From positions 389,512 through 453,511 of the forward strand of contig JAWZYV010013550.1 in assembly GCA_038373885.1 (NCBI GenBank): a DNA stretch of 64,000 nucleotides, written 5' to 3'. A model generated the notes under the pieces. That model ran no database searches, was not told the DNA's origin, and saw only the letters and a list, made by a program, of their open reading frames with translations. The position numbers and the translations under genes are program-made. The stretch's first letter is position 1. Each line of letters starts with the position of its first letter. The DNA is from Cheiracanthium punctorium (lineage: Eukaryota; Arthropoda; Arachnida; Araneae; Cheiracanthiidae). Positions 48,769 through 58,891 of this stretch are shown piece by piece.

Positions 48769-49787
48769 ATTCATATTACCAGCATTGGAATTTATGACGT
48801 CATACAAAACTCGTGGTTTTGTTTTTGTAGGTGAACTGCAGTGAATGATTCTTTATTAATGGAGTCCTGTGGAAATATTGTTCCTGTTTCTAGTTAAGAT
48901 TCAGCTTCCGACGTATTTTATATGCAATATTGATTTATATTTAGAGTCTAAAGAATTTTTTAAAATGTATTTAATTGGTATTTGCTATGATTTGCGAAGA
49001 ATTTTTTAAATCCATAGAACTGTTCAGGGAAAGAAACAGTTTGTACTCATCCTTTGATGCTTTGCTGTTTACTTAGCTTTTGCACGTGTATTGCTTTGAG
49101 GAAACTCCCTTCTGTAACTTTATACAGTAAGTCATGCTGTTTTATTACGTTTTTTATTTAATGGTATTTTATATGTTTGTTTGTAAATACAGAAAATGTT
49201 ATATATAGTACCCACAGTTTAATTCTTTCTTTTTTTAATACCAGGATCCCCCCCCCCTTTAATAATATATATCTATTTTTTCCTGTATAGTAAATGAGAA
49301 ATTGAATCAATTTATAGCAGAAGCGTAGCACAACCAAAGACTTGCAGAGAAGGGACATAATATATTTAATAGCAAAAAGAGAGAAGCATCTTCATTTTTC
49401 CAATTACTGTTTTTCTTAACAAAGTTTTTTTGGGGGCGGGGGTAAGGTACATGCCCATGCAACGCTACTCTTATTAATCACAGGAGGGGGTGGGAAACTT
49501 AATATCTAGGTCTGAAACAAACCCTGAAATAATATGCAGCTGATTTCTTTAAACAGGTAATTTTTACTGCATATTACTACTTCTTGAACTGAAAACACTA
49601 ACTTACAATAAATTCACTAGAACTATAACGTTATTTTTTGAAGTAGGGTAAGTAGGACAGCATTTTAACATAATTTGATTTTGATGTCACACTGCACCTG
49701 TTGTGAGAGACATAAAAGCATAGGGTCATGTGGGGTAAAAGGGTATGTGGAAAAATAAAGATTTACCTTTTTCAGTGTAAAAATTTA
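48769..49787. other. Non-coding stretch
   Basis: AT-rich with short C and G runs. No gene or recognisable element. Confidence 0.5.
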
Positions 49788-50228
49788 GGACTATATTCCG
49801 TATACGGTGCTTTGTTTACATGTCAATGGTTTGTTTACAAATCATTGGCGAACAATCTGACGCGAGAGTGAGCGATGCACCGCCAACTGCCGGTGGTAGT
49901 TGTGACTGGCAACCATAAAGAATACGTGTTTCGTCAGGTTTGGGAATTTGAAATTGTTTGCGTTATTGATGGAAGGGAATGAAATGTGTTATGTTAATAT
50001 AAGAAAAGAATTTGTGGGTGTTTGTTAGAAATATAGTACGTTATAAGCCGGTGGGTGTTGGGGACATTTCTGAGCGGTTATTTACCAAAAAAATAGAGGT
50101 AAGTGTTCTTTTTTAACGAATCTTTCGATGTTTAAGGTTTTTAATGTGAATTTTAAATTGATATTTGAAGTGTTTATGTTTTCGTAAGTGCTATTTACGT
50201 GCTATTTTAATCATACTGACTTTATAAG

Positions 50229-50679
50229 AGGTGTACAACTAGGTTGTTTAATCCACCGATGTTTTTTTGAGTTGAAAACGGGCCAGTGTTTGCCCAGTTT
50301 ACATTAGCTGCACAACTAGGTTGCTTAGTTCATTGTTGTTGTTTTTTTTTTAGTTAAAAACGGTCCACTGGTTGCGTAGTTTACATAGCTGTACAACTAG
50401 GTTGCTGAATCCACTGAGGTTTTTTTAAGTAAAAAACGGTCCACTGGTTGCATAGTTTACATAGCTGCACAGCTAGGTTGCTGAATCCACTGAGGTTTTT
50501 TTAGTTAAAAACGGGCCACTGGTTGCCTAGTTTAGATAGCTGTACAGCTAGGTTGCTGAATCCACTGAGGTTTTTTTAGTTAAAAACGGACCACTGGTTG
50601 CCTAGTTTAGATAGCTGTACAACTAGGTTGCTGAATCCACTGAGGTTTTTTTAGTTAAAAACAGACCACTGGTTGCCTA
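50229..50679 (+). repeat. Minisatellite of about 75-bp units inside copy 2
   Basis: Units of the form CAACTAGGTTGCTGAATCCA, then TTTTTTTAGTTAAAAACGG, then CCACTGGTTGCCTAGTTTA repeat about six times. Later units are closer to each other than earlier ones. Copies 1 and 3 have only two or three units. Confidence 0.85.
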
Positions 50680-50688
50680 GAATGACTA

Positions 50689-50754
50689 GTAAACATGGCG
50701 ACAGTCGCTGGAGCTTGGCGGTCGCCAAGCTCCAGCGACTGTCGCCATGTTTAC
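50689..50754. repeat. Perfect 66-bp palindrome (32-bp arms, 2-bp spacer)
   Basis: The left arm starts GTAAACATGGCGACAGTCGC and ends GGAGCTTGGCG. After GT, the right arm CGCCAAGCTCC...CATGTTTAC is its exact reverse complement. Copies 1 and 3 have only the right-arm sequence at this place. Confidence 0.93.
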
Positions 50755-51113
50755 ATGGGGTGGGCACTGGCTTGTATGATTTTACCAAAATTTAGATGTT
50801 TTATTAATTCTTGTGTGTAGATTTATTTTAAAAACGTGACAAGAATTTCTAGTGAAGTTTTAGGTTTCTTAAACAACATTAATTTATAGAAACCTTCGTG
50901 TATTTGACTGAGCTACTGCCCGTCAGTAAGTGATACTGAGAAACTAGATTCCTAATAACTAAATAAAGCAATTATATTTTGATGCACGTTAGTATAAGAA
51001 CTTGAAGAGAATTAGAGTATGTTAAAGAAATATTAGACTGTAATTATAATTTGTGTAATAAGTAAATAAATAAAATTCTGAGTTGGGGCATGTTCAGGGA
51101 TGTACCTCTAAAA

Positions 51114-51561
51114 CATAGGTTCCCAACGTGGACGATAACGCCCCCTTGTGGGCATTTGAGGCTTTCAGGGGGGCGGTAAAAGACCCAGAGAAAATTAAGG
51201 GGCGTTGATATGGCATGGAGGGACGTGGGAAGATTAACCAAATATAGTCTAAGAAAGACTTAAAAATGAATTATCAGAGTGATTTTTATCACGTGTGCAA
51301 AAATTCACATATTACGGTGAGACTTCGCTGTTGAAAGAAAGATATACCTCTAAAACTTTTATTCCTCCTTTTTAAATGAAGAAGAAATTCAGTAGAGTTT
51401 CAATTCCAACGATATTCTATCTATTAGTAATTTTTTTAAATTTAATTCTTGTTTTCACCATGCATTATGTACGCTCTTATTTCTCTGGAGTGGGAGGGGG
51501 GCAGTATTGAAATATTCACTAGAAAAGGGGGCACCAGTTCAAAAAAGGTTGGGAACCTATG
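51114..51561. mobile_element. hAT MITE, CATAGGTTCCCAAC ends, 448 bp
   Basis: A perfect 14-bp terminal inverted repeat (CATAGGTTCCCAAC / GTTGGGAACCTATG) and a perfect 8-bp duplication CTCTAAAA (51106-51113, 51562-51569). The interior is G-rich near both ends. Confidence 0.9.
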
Positions 51562-51934
51562 CTCTAAAATAAAAAATGACAGGTCCCATTGCGTGCAAAT
51601 GATTTAAGGGTCACGTCCAACATTTTCTTTTCTTTTTATATAAAGTGTTTATTAAAAGCCTTTACTAAATTAGTTTATTTTGGTTTCTGGTCATGGGATG
51701 TGAAGTACGTTTTGATTTTTAGACCGAGATCCTTTAAGAAAATTTTATTTTAAACTTTATATATATTTATTGCTCTTTTTTTCCCATGGGAGTTTCAGAG
51801 TAATTCTATTTTACTTAATATTACAAAACTGTTTAAAAAATAAATAATATTTTTGAGCAAATATTTAAACCAGTAGTTCATTTAAATGAACAAATTTCAT
51901 TTTAAAATAATTTTTTTTTTATCAACAATTAATG

Positions 51935-52857
51935 AAATCATACAAGCCGGTGCACACCCCGCGTAAACATGGCGACAGTCGCTGGAGCTTGGCAGTTGCC
52001 ATGCCCGAGCTGATCACCATTTTGCATGATTAGCAAAGTCAAAGTATTTTAACACATTAAAATTGCACATATATTCCACTAATAAAAACGTTCAAACAAA
52101 ATACACTGTGCATATTTAGCCTAAAGAACGTCAGCAAATTCAGTAACCGGCAATTTAAAATGAGCAAACAGTGGACCGATTTTAACTAAAAAAACTACCG
52201 TGGATTAAGCAACCTAGTTGTACAGCTAATGTAAACTGGGCAAACACTGGCCCGTTTTCAACTCAAAAAAACATTGGTGGATTCAACAACCTAGTTGTAC
52301 ACCTCATATAAAGTCAGTATGGTTAGAATAGCACTTACAACAACATAAAAAGATCCAATATCAATTTAAAATTCACATTAAAAACCTTAAACATTGCAAG
52401 GATTCATTTAAAAAAAGCACTCAGCTTTATTTTTTTTTAATTAACTGCTCAGAAATGTCCTTAACACCTACCAGCTTATAACGTAAAACCAGCATGCTTT
52501 CTTTTATTTACTTTTATATTGACACTGTATTTCTAACAAACACACACACCGGCCGATAACGTAAAACCAACATGCTTTCTTTTATTTAGCTTTATATTAA
52601 CACCCTATTTGTAACAAACACACCCACACTTTCTTTTCATACAATAACATAACATTCCCTTCCATCCATAACATGAAACAATTTCAAATTCCCAAACTGA
52701 CGATACATGTCTTTTTATGGTTGCCAATCAAAAATACCACGGGCAGGTTACTTGACTCCTGCAGTACATTGCCCACCCCGGCATCAGAACAATCACCAAA
52801 TGAAACGTAAACACAAACATTGATATGTAAACAAGCACCAGATACGGACTATAGTCC
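51935..52857 (-). mobile_element. GGACTATATTCCG family, copy 3 (inverted)
   Basis: The minus-strand reading starts GGACTATAGTCCGTATCTGG? in part: the plus strand ends CCAGATACGGACTATAGTCC at 52857. It runs through the CTAGGTTG blocks to the CCAAGCTCCAGCGACTGTCG region near 51965-51990. It preserves the unfilled hAT target GTGTATTTTG. Confidence 0.65.
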
Positions 52858-53648
52858 GATGAAACTTAAAAAAAGAAAAGAAACAGTATAAAGTTAATTT
52901 TATAAAAAGAGGCATTAATACTGATTGTAATCAATAATTTTTTCAGTCAATTTTATTTCATTAATTTGCACTGAATTTAATGTGAAGCGTAAGTCAAAAT
53001 TTAATCATTAATTAATTTATTCCAAAACTTATAGATTATTCTTTAATTTAGGTGAAAACTTAACTTATAGATAGTGTTAAATTGAAAGTAAATTAATAGA
53101 TTATATTGCATTTAAACAATAGAAATTATTAATTAAAGAATCACATTCTTAAATAACTGAATGATAATCACATTAACGTACATTGTTTTAATGCAATGCA
53201 ATAATCATGCCTTTGATAAAAAATGATAATCTAATATCAACCTATTCTTTTAATGCAATGTGCTGTGTAATCGGGAATAATACCGTAAGCGGGGGCAGGT
53301 CGCCAAGCATAAAACGTCGCCAAATTGTGAAGATGAGTTAAACATATTTGCGATGTTCTCACATAGTAAGTTTCCTTTAACACCCCTCTATGGAGTTGAG
53401 TTGTTGTTGGATGAAGATGCGCGCACGAGAAGAAATTGTGATTAATTATAAGAATGTAACTACGAACCGAGAATAAAAAGTTATTTAAGTAATAGTTTTA
53501 TTTTCCGGAGCTTATTTTTTTATTTGCTGTAGGGTCGTTGTTTCGTGAAGGGATTTTCTTGTAATTTGTTATTGCGTCTAAAGTTTTGGGGGCATTTTGT
53601 CAGGTTTATTCTATTTTTATTTTACATAAGTTCACAGTTTCTGTAGCT
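52858..53648. other. Non-coding, with the repeat 53281-53410
   Basis: AT-rich left part. CCGTAAGCGGGGGCAGGTCG at about 53284 starts a stretch shared with 55211-55345 that precedes the zinc-ribbon exon. Confidence 0.5.
53281..53410 (+). repeat. CCGTAAGC...GCAGGTCGCC repeat, copy 1
   Basis: Shares CCGTAAGC, GGGCAGGTCGCCAA, AGATGAG and GGAGTTG/GTTGTTG with 55211-55345 in the same order and strand. It lies about 240 bp upstream of the exon at 53649. Confidence 0.5.
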
Positions 53649-53862
53649 ATGCATCCTCTGCTTATAAATTTTAGCATTTTTATGATATTTTTGATTTTGG
53701 AAAGAGAAGAAAAAGTAATAGAATTTTTAACAGAACTTGGACTTATTCCCCAACGTAGTAGTGATTATTTCTGTGGCGTATGCAGATCTAAGATGGTCTG
53801 CTGGTCAGACAAGACTCGTAAAGTTGGCTTCAGATATGTTTGTAAAAATAAATGGAGTATGG
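53649..53862 (+). CDS. Orphan first exon of an ISXO2/Merlin-like zinc-ribbon protein
   Basis: An open frame from ATG 53649 to a GTAAGA donor at 53863, 71 codons. After a hydrophobic start it reads EREEKVIEFLTELGLIPQRS, then CGVC and FRYVCKNK. This matches the N-terminal part of ISXO2-like (Merlin) transposases, where EFL..LGLIP precedes a zinc beta-ribbon. The fourth zinc ligand would lie in the next exon. No following exon with the DDE core is found within several kb, so it is a fragment of a gene or element. The true start could also be a splice acceptor (TTTTAG ends near 53680). Confidence 0.55.
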
Positions 53863-54124
53863 GTAAGAAATGACAATACAATGTTAATGTAGCAGCAGAT
53901 GGCTGTTAAAAAAGAAAATGATTGGGCTCTGTCTCTGATCAGAGGTGCTTGGACCATAATCGAATGTGGGTGTCCACGCTGTAGAGTCTCGATTGTTCGA
54001 GTTTCCCTTAAATCCGAATTAGTGAAAAAAATCAGTTTAGCTCACAAATAATAACCAACACATATAAAACCTCTGAAAGAATTGTTTCTTATCACAAAAT
54101 TCAAATACTTGGTATAGCGACAAG

Positions 54125-54530
54125 CAGGCCCGGACTGGCCATTGTGTCTGACTGTCTGCAGACGGTGACCGGTCTGTAGACCCCCAAACAGAAAAAAGTG
54201 CTATACTGATAGTGAGTTATATGAAGTTTGACACTCGCAAAATTTTTTGCAGCTGCAATTGCGCCCCAGAATACTTCAAAACACTTCATTTTAAATGTAG
54301 TTCTCAAAATTTTTTGAGAGAGGGTTCCCGAATGAACAAGGGATTACTTAATATGAATGACGAATATTAATTAATAGATCAGTATTTTATTAATGCTTTA
54401 GTTATCAATAATACCATTCCTCCCCCTATACCCTGTAAGTTAACACATCCTATTATTTATCGGTTACGCAATAACCCGGGTCTCCCTTCTCTTGAGACGG
54501 GCGAGCCCCTACCCTCCCAGTCCGGGCCTG
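54125..54530. mobile_element. hAT MITE, CAGGCCCGGACTGG ends, 406 bp
   Basis: CAGGCCCGGACTGG at the left, CCAGTCCGGGCCTG at the right, flanked by GCGACAAG on both sides (54117-54124, 54531-54538), a perfect 8-bp duplication. Confidence 0.9.
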
Positions 54531-54576
54531 GCGACAAGCCACATTCAGAAATCCCTCTTACAGAGAAAACCATATA

Positions 54577-55048
54577 GAGTAGAACCCGCTTAAAATGTTC
54601 TTATTTGTGGGTTCCTAATTTTTCCTATTCTTACAATGTTAAAACAACCCGTTAAAAAAAGTTTAATTTCAGATACTTTCCTTCTTAAAAAGTTTTTTTT
54701 ATTTCTAAGTTTACTTTTGGGCGTGTTTGCATGTGCCTTTTTTTTTTTCATTTTCTTATTTCTGTTTGTGAAAATCAATGTTTAGGACTGAAAACAATTG
54801 TTTTTGGGAAGTGAAATGTTAACAGTAGATGTAATTCATGAGTTAACAGAAAATCAGTCTGCAAAACAATTTATATAAGAAATTATAAGCTTCATAATGA
54901 TGTCACACAATATATATTTCTTCAATATTTATATTGAAAATATTTTATTTGTTTTTTCAAAAAAGTAGTCTCCTGTTTAAAAAGTTTTCCAGCTTAGGAA
55001 GTTATTACCCTTCATTCCCCTGGAAAGCGTCTTAAGCAGGTTTTACTG
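54577..55048. mobile_element. Pogo/Tigger-like MITE, GAGTAGAACCCGCTTAA, 472 bp
   Basis: GAGTAGAACCCGCTTAAAATG-type left end against CTTAAGCAGGTTTTACTG right end, flanked by TA (54575-54576, 55049-55050). Non-coding. Confidence 0.72.
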
Positions 55049-55210
55049 TATTTTTCATATACATGCCCTCGTACACATTTATATGCATGAGTGCCTATAC
55101 CTATGGGCAGGCTTCTCTAGTACCGTCATGATTAATGTACTGGTATAGAATAGAAGTGGTTCAACACTAAAATGTAGTATCTTTTTGAGATTTATTAAAT
55201 GTGAGCAGAT

Positions 55211-55345
55211 ATATTCCGTAAGCCTGGGCAGGTCGCCAAAGCTTACGATAAGTAAACAGGCGTGTCAACGTTGCCAACTGAGATGAGGTATCTAGCAACC
55301 CTTTTGGAGAGTTGTGTTGTTGTTTCATGATGTCATCAGAGCTAT
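55211..55345 (+). repeat. CCGTAAGC...GCAGGTCGCC repeat, copy 2
   Basis: Same order as 53281-53410 but without a following zinc-ribbon exon. It ends near a TGATGTCATCA motif, next to an AGGGCCGGAGCGACATTCCG stretch that resembles a transposon end. Confidence 0.5.
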
Positions 55346-55530
55346 AGCAGGGCCGGAGCGACATTCCGGTACTTTTTTGTGAGCCAGAACGGCGTTCTGG
55401 AACCCAATTAAGATTATTATTTTGTTGCTGTGGATCTTAAAAAGAAAGAGAAATTCTTTATAGCCTGCTCCCACTAACAATATTCCTGTTCCGATTTTAT
55501 GAATACCTTTATAGTTGAAATACTCCCAAT

Positions 55531-55700
55531 CAGGGGCGTAGCCAGAAATTTTTCAAGGGGGGGGTTGCGACTACTGCAACTCACATATATGCATACATGT
55601 GTGTGATAAGGGAGTGAAGAATATACATTTTGTATTGAAAAAATTTCCCTGTGGGGGGAGTTATGACACCCCTAACCCCCCCCCCCTGGCTACGCCCCTG
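55531..55700. mobile_element. hAT MITE, CAGGGGCGTAGCC family, copy 3
   Basis: CAGGGGCGTAGCCAGAAAT...GGCTACGCCCCTG, flanked by CTCCCAAT on both sides (55523-55530, 55701-55708), a perfect 8-bp duplication. Confidence 0.92.
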
Positions 55701-55839
55701 CTCCCAATGAACAGATAACTGAGTCTAGTCGATTAGAAATTCAATCTCCTGCCCTTTCTGCAGAGCCACTTTTCCGCATAGGCACACTAGGCACATGCCT
55801 AGGCCGCAAAAAATTGGTGGGTGTAAAAAGAGAAAAAAT

Positions 55840-55889
55840 TAAGGATAGGACAGTAATTCGGATTATAGCGAATTACTGTCCTATCCTTA
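55840..55889. repeat. Perfect hairpin, 21-bp arms
   Basis: TAAGGATAGGACAGTAATTC(G) and its exact reverse complement are separated by GATTATAG. Unexplained; possibly the centre of a MITE whose ends I cannot fix. Confidence 0.85.
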
Positions 55890-56235
55890 TGCCTGCCGGT
55901 TGCCAGTCTGGGGCACAATGGATCCATAGGTGGTAGATAATGGATGTGTTGTGGGATTATGGCCAATTATTTACATGAGGGATCTAGGCCTATGGGTAGG
56001 GTGCCCTCCGTGAGGGTCTTTCTAAGGGAGAGATTTCCCTTTGAAAGAGATTCTTAGATCTTCCCTTAGGAAGAGAGAGATTTTCTCTTAAGAGTTAAGG
56101 GAATAAGGGGGTTTATCAAACATTATCAAAAGTTTTCCTTTCTTTCATTTAAATCATTAGTTATTTAATACCATTAGAAGAAGTGTTCAAGTCATCATAC
56201 ACTTTCTGACCATGGTTTTTCAAAAACTAGTCCCT

Positions 56236-56430
56236 CGTTTTGTTCTATTTTGACTATTTTTTTTTTTTTGTTGTTAACTATTTTCATAGTGTTTTCAATT
56301 TACAAAAAGACAATTTATGTACGAGGCTCTGAAGCATTTTAAAATGCTAATTGGTGTCTGATGGATCATTTACACTATAAAACTTCATATTGGTTCAAGG
56401 TACAAAGTGTAGTTGTATAACTTTGCATAA
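56236..56430. repeat. 195-bp direct repeat, left copy
   Basis: From GTTTTGTTCTATTTTGACTA to TTTGCATAACT, nearly identical to 57523-57725. The copies are 1.1 kb apart with unrelated sequence between. Confidence 0.8.
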
Positions 56431-56752
56431 CTTCGAACTTCTTCATCATGTCTCGTAATGCTTGCGATAAGAGCATTCTGTCGGCTTCGAACTTCTTCAT
56501 CATGTCTCGTAAAGCGCGTGGTGTCATTGGTCCTCTGCGTAAGTTCTTCAGCCGACAGAATGCTCTTATCGCAAAACAGGAGTTCTCGTCATTCTGGTAG
56601 AAAATTTCACTAACAGAGCTTTGTCTTTCAACGTCGCCACTGTGCATCAGCGAGCTGGAAACAACTGCCTGTTTCCACTTTTGTAGGGCTCGTCTTTTGG
56701 ATACGTTATGCAGAAGCTTTATTTCTGCAAATCTCTTTGTTGCAATATGCAA
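56375..56752 (-). pseudogene. Mariner-like transposase fragment with DUF4817-type helix-turn-helix
   Basis: A 125-codon minus-strand frame. The middle reads VSEIFYQN, then RAFCRLKNLRRGPMTPRAL and RDMMKKFE, typical of the N-terminal helix-turn-helix of DUF4817/mariner proteins. RDMMKKFE occurs twice because of an internal 56-bp duplication. No catalytic domain follows. Sequence just outside (GCGCCACCTATTGGC at about 56768) resembles mariner-end sequence. It is a remnant, related to the fragment at 19174. Confidence 0.6.
56462..56574. repeat. Inverted repeat, 25-bp perfect arms, inside the mariner remnant
   Basis: TTGCGATAAGAGCATTCTGT(CGGCT) at 56462-56486 is exactly complementary to 56550-56574, with a 63-bp spacer. 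TTCGAACTTCTTCATCATGT is also directly repeated at 56430 and 56486. Confidence 0.85.
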
Positions 56753-57522
56753 ATTACTAATGTTATAGCGCCACCTATTGGCAACTTCTTATACTAATAA
56801 TTTTTTTAATAAATCACGAGCGCGTGATCTGAAGTTTGTTTTCAAAATTTCATCACATTATGACCCATACAACATCCTGCACAGGCCTCTGAGTTGGGGG
56901 AGTTTAATTTGGACAACCCTATATATATTTGGTATTAGAACAACACGTGAAAGAAATTAATAAAGAACAAGCAATTGCAAGTCTCTGCTTCAAACTGCAA
57001 CTGTAGGCGTTGTTATAACACCCCTTTGCAAATTTTAAGAACAGATTATCACTTTCGATTATGGCTCATGATGTACAAATTTCCTGCCCTTGCCTCTCCC
57101 ATCCTCATGCCAAAATCGATCTCAAGTGGGCCTTTTCAAAAAAAAAAAAAAAAAAAAAAAAACCCTGGTTTTTTCGGGTTGGGCAAAATCATAACAACCT
57201 GAAGGGAAAGCAATCGCCCCCTCTTGCTCATAGTAAGTTACGCCCATGGCTTATAATGTTCTAAAATTGGATAATTTATAAATCTTATTGTGACTAGACT
57301 TAATATAAATGTTTCAAAATAACAGTTTTTTAATAATTATTTTACATTTTCAGTGGGGTTGAGCCATATTTAATTTTTATCTCTATTATAGATTTATGCA
57401 ATAACACGCGAATTGTGTGTAATAGTTAATTCAAATATTGCTTTTTTTTTTTCCTTGAATGCTAATTGTCTGCTTTCTTTTATTGCAGAAAGGAAATTCT
57501 TCATCCATACTTAAACTGTTTC

Positions 57523-57725
57523 ATCGTTTTGTTCTATTTTGACTATTTTTTTTTTTTTTTTTTTGTTAACTATTTTCATAGTGTTTTCAATTTACAAAAA
57601 GACAATTTATGTACGAGGCTCTGAAGCATTTTAAAATGCTAATTGGTGTCTGATGGATCATTTTCACTATAAAACTTCATATTGGTTCAAGGTACAAAGT
57701 GTAGTTGTATAACTTTGCATAACTA
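57523..57725. repeat. 195-bp direct repeat, right copy
   Basis: Partner of 56236-56430, with a longer T run and few substitutions. Confidence 0.8.
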
Positions 57726-58003
57726 CGGCTTAAAAGATTTTATCTGAACATTTTAATGTATGTTACATTTCCAGAATACAGAATATAAATTTTTAAGTAT
57801 AAATATCAAGTTTGCATGCATTAAAATGATAAGAGTCAATTTCTTATATGCTAAAAATAGGTAACTGTGATCCAGAAACGCAAATTTGATTCATTTTATG
57901 TACACATACTTAAATGGATGTTCATCTCTCAAATGGACGAAACCCTCTTGAGCAAAGTAAGCAGAAGATCATCCACTGAACAACATAGTTTTAAAAAAAA
58001 ACA

Positions 58004-58891
58004 ATGTCTACTACAGAGTCGCAAAGTCTAATAAAGAAACGTTATGCATGTGAATTATGCAAAAAAACATTTTCCAGCAAGTCGAACCTGATGTTTCATG
58101 TCCGCAACCACGAGCAGCAGAAGTTTTATGTGTGTGACGTGTGCGGGAAAGCATTCAAATGGCAGACTAACCTGAACAATCATCTTCTTGTACACACGGG
58201 AGAGAAGCCTTTCGTTTGTGACATTTGTCAGAAAGCATTCCCTCGGAAGAGTCAGTTGGATTCCCACCTTCACAGTCACACCGGAGAGAACCTCTTTGTT
58301 TGCAGTGTGTGCCAGAAAACATTCACTGAAAAGGGTCCCTTCAACCGCCACCTTCGGATTCACACGGAAGAGAAACCTTACGTTTGTAACATGTGTCAGA
58401 AAGCATTCGCTCGTCCGAGTCACTTGAATCAGCATCTTCGGATTCACACAGGAGAGAAACCCTATGCTTGCCACGTGTGTCAGAAAGAATTCAGCCATCA
58501 GGATTACTTGACCAAGCACCTGCGCATTCACACGGGAGAGAAGCCTTACGTTTGCAGCGTGTGTCGGAAAACATTCGCTCGAAAAGACGTGCTGAATCAT
58601 CACCTCCGTACCCACACGGGAGAGAAGCCTAATGTTTGTAACGTGTGTCAAAAGGGATTCATTAATCCAAGCCACTTGACTGATCACCTCCGCATTCATA
58701 ACGGAGAGAAGCCTTATGTTTGTGGCGTCTGCCAAAGAGCTTTCACTCAGCTGAGTCACTTGACTAAGCACCTCCGCATTCATACGGGAGAGAAGCCTTA
58801 TGTTTGCAGCGTGTGTCGGAAAGCATTCTCTCAGCAGTGTTCCCTGAAGTCGTCACCTCGTGCGCACACCTCTGGCATGAAAAAAGGATAA
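58004..58891 (+). CDS. C2H2 zinc-finger protein, 10 fingers, 295 aa
   Basis: One intact exon on the plus strand; ATG 58004 is preceded by AAAACA, an acceptable start context. A leader of 13 residues is followed by ten C2H2 modules (first YACELC, last YVCSVC) with TGEKP(Y/F) linkers. The second linker is irregular (HEQQKFY), one reads TEEKPY, and the last module lacks its first histidine (KSSPRAH), so nine fingers are complete. No ZAD, BTB or KRAB domain. It is a presumed nuclear DNA-binding protein with unknown target. It is not a copy of the 22-35 kb cluster: linkers and helices differ (HLRIHTGEKPY style) and the strand is opposite. A possible upstream untranslated exon follows the TATTGCAG near 57481-57488. 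Confidence 0.88.
   Translation: MSTTESQSLIKKRYACELCKKTFSSKSNLMFHVRNHEQQKFYVCDVCGKAFKWQTNLNNHLLVHTGEKPFVCDICQKAFPRKSQLDSHLHSHTGENLFVCSVCQKTFTEKGPFNRHLRIHTEEKPYVCNMCQKAFARPSHLNQHLRIHTGEKPYACHVCQKEFSHQDYLTKHLRIHTGEKPYVCSVCRKTFARKDVLNHHLRTHTGEKPNVCNVCQKGFINPSHLTDHLRIHNGEKPYVCGVCQRAFTQLSHLTKHLRIHTGEKPYVCSVCRKAFSQQCSLKSSPRAHTSGMKKG

Larger units (their letters stand above)
49788..50792 (+). mobile_element. GGACTATATTCCG family, copy 2 (3' truncated)
   Basis: Same left end (GGACTATATTCCGTATACGG) and order as copy 1, but the central block is expanded into a minisatellite and closes with a 66-bp palindrome. The mirrored right arm of copy 1 is absent. Confidence 0.65.

Noticed and set aside
53649..53862. 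Interpretation of the zinc-ribbon exon as a complete small protein
   Set aside because: The zinc ribbon lacks its last ligand and the exon ends at a good splice donor.
58055..58783. 242-codon minus-strand frame opposite the 58004 zinc-finger gene
   Set aside because: Antisense shadow of the finger array with the same 84-bp periodicity; the plus-strand frame has the C2H2 residues.
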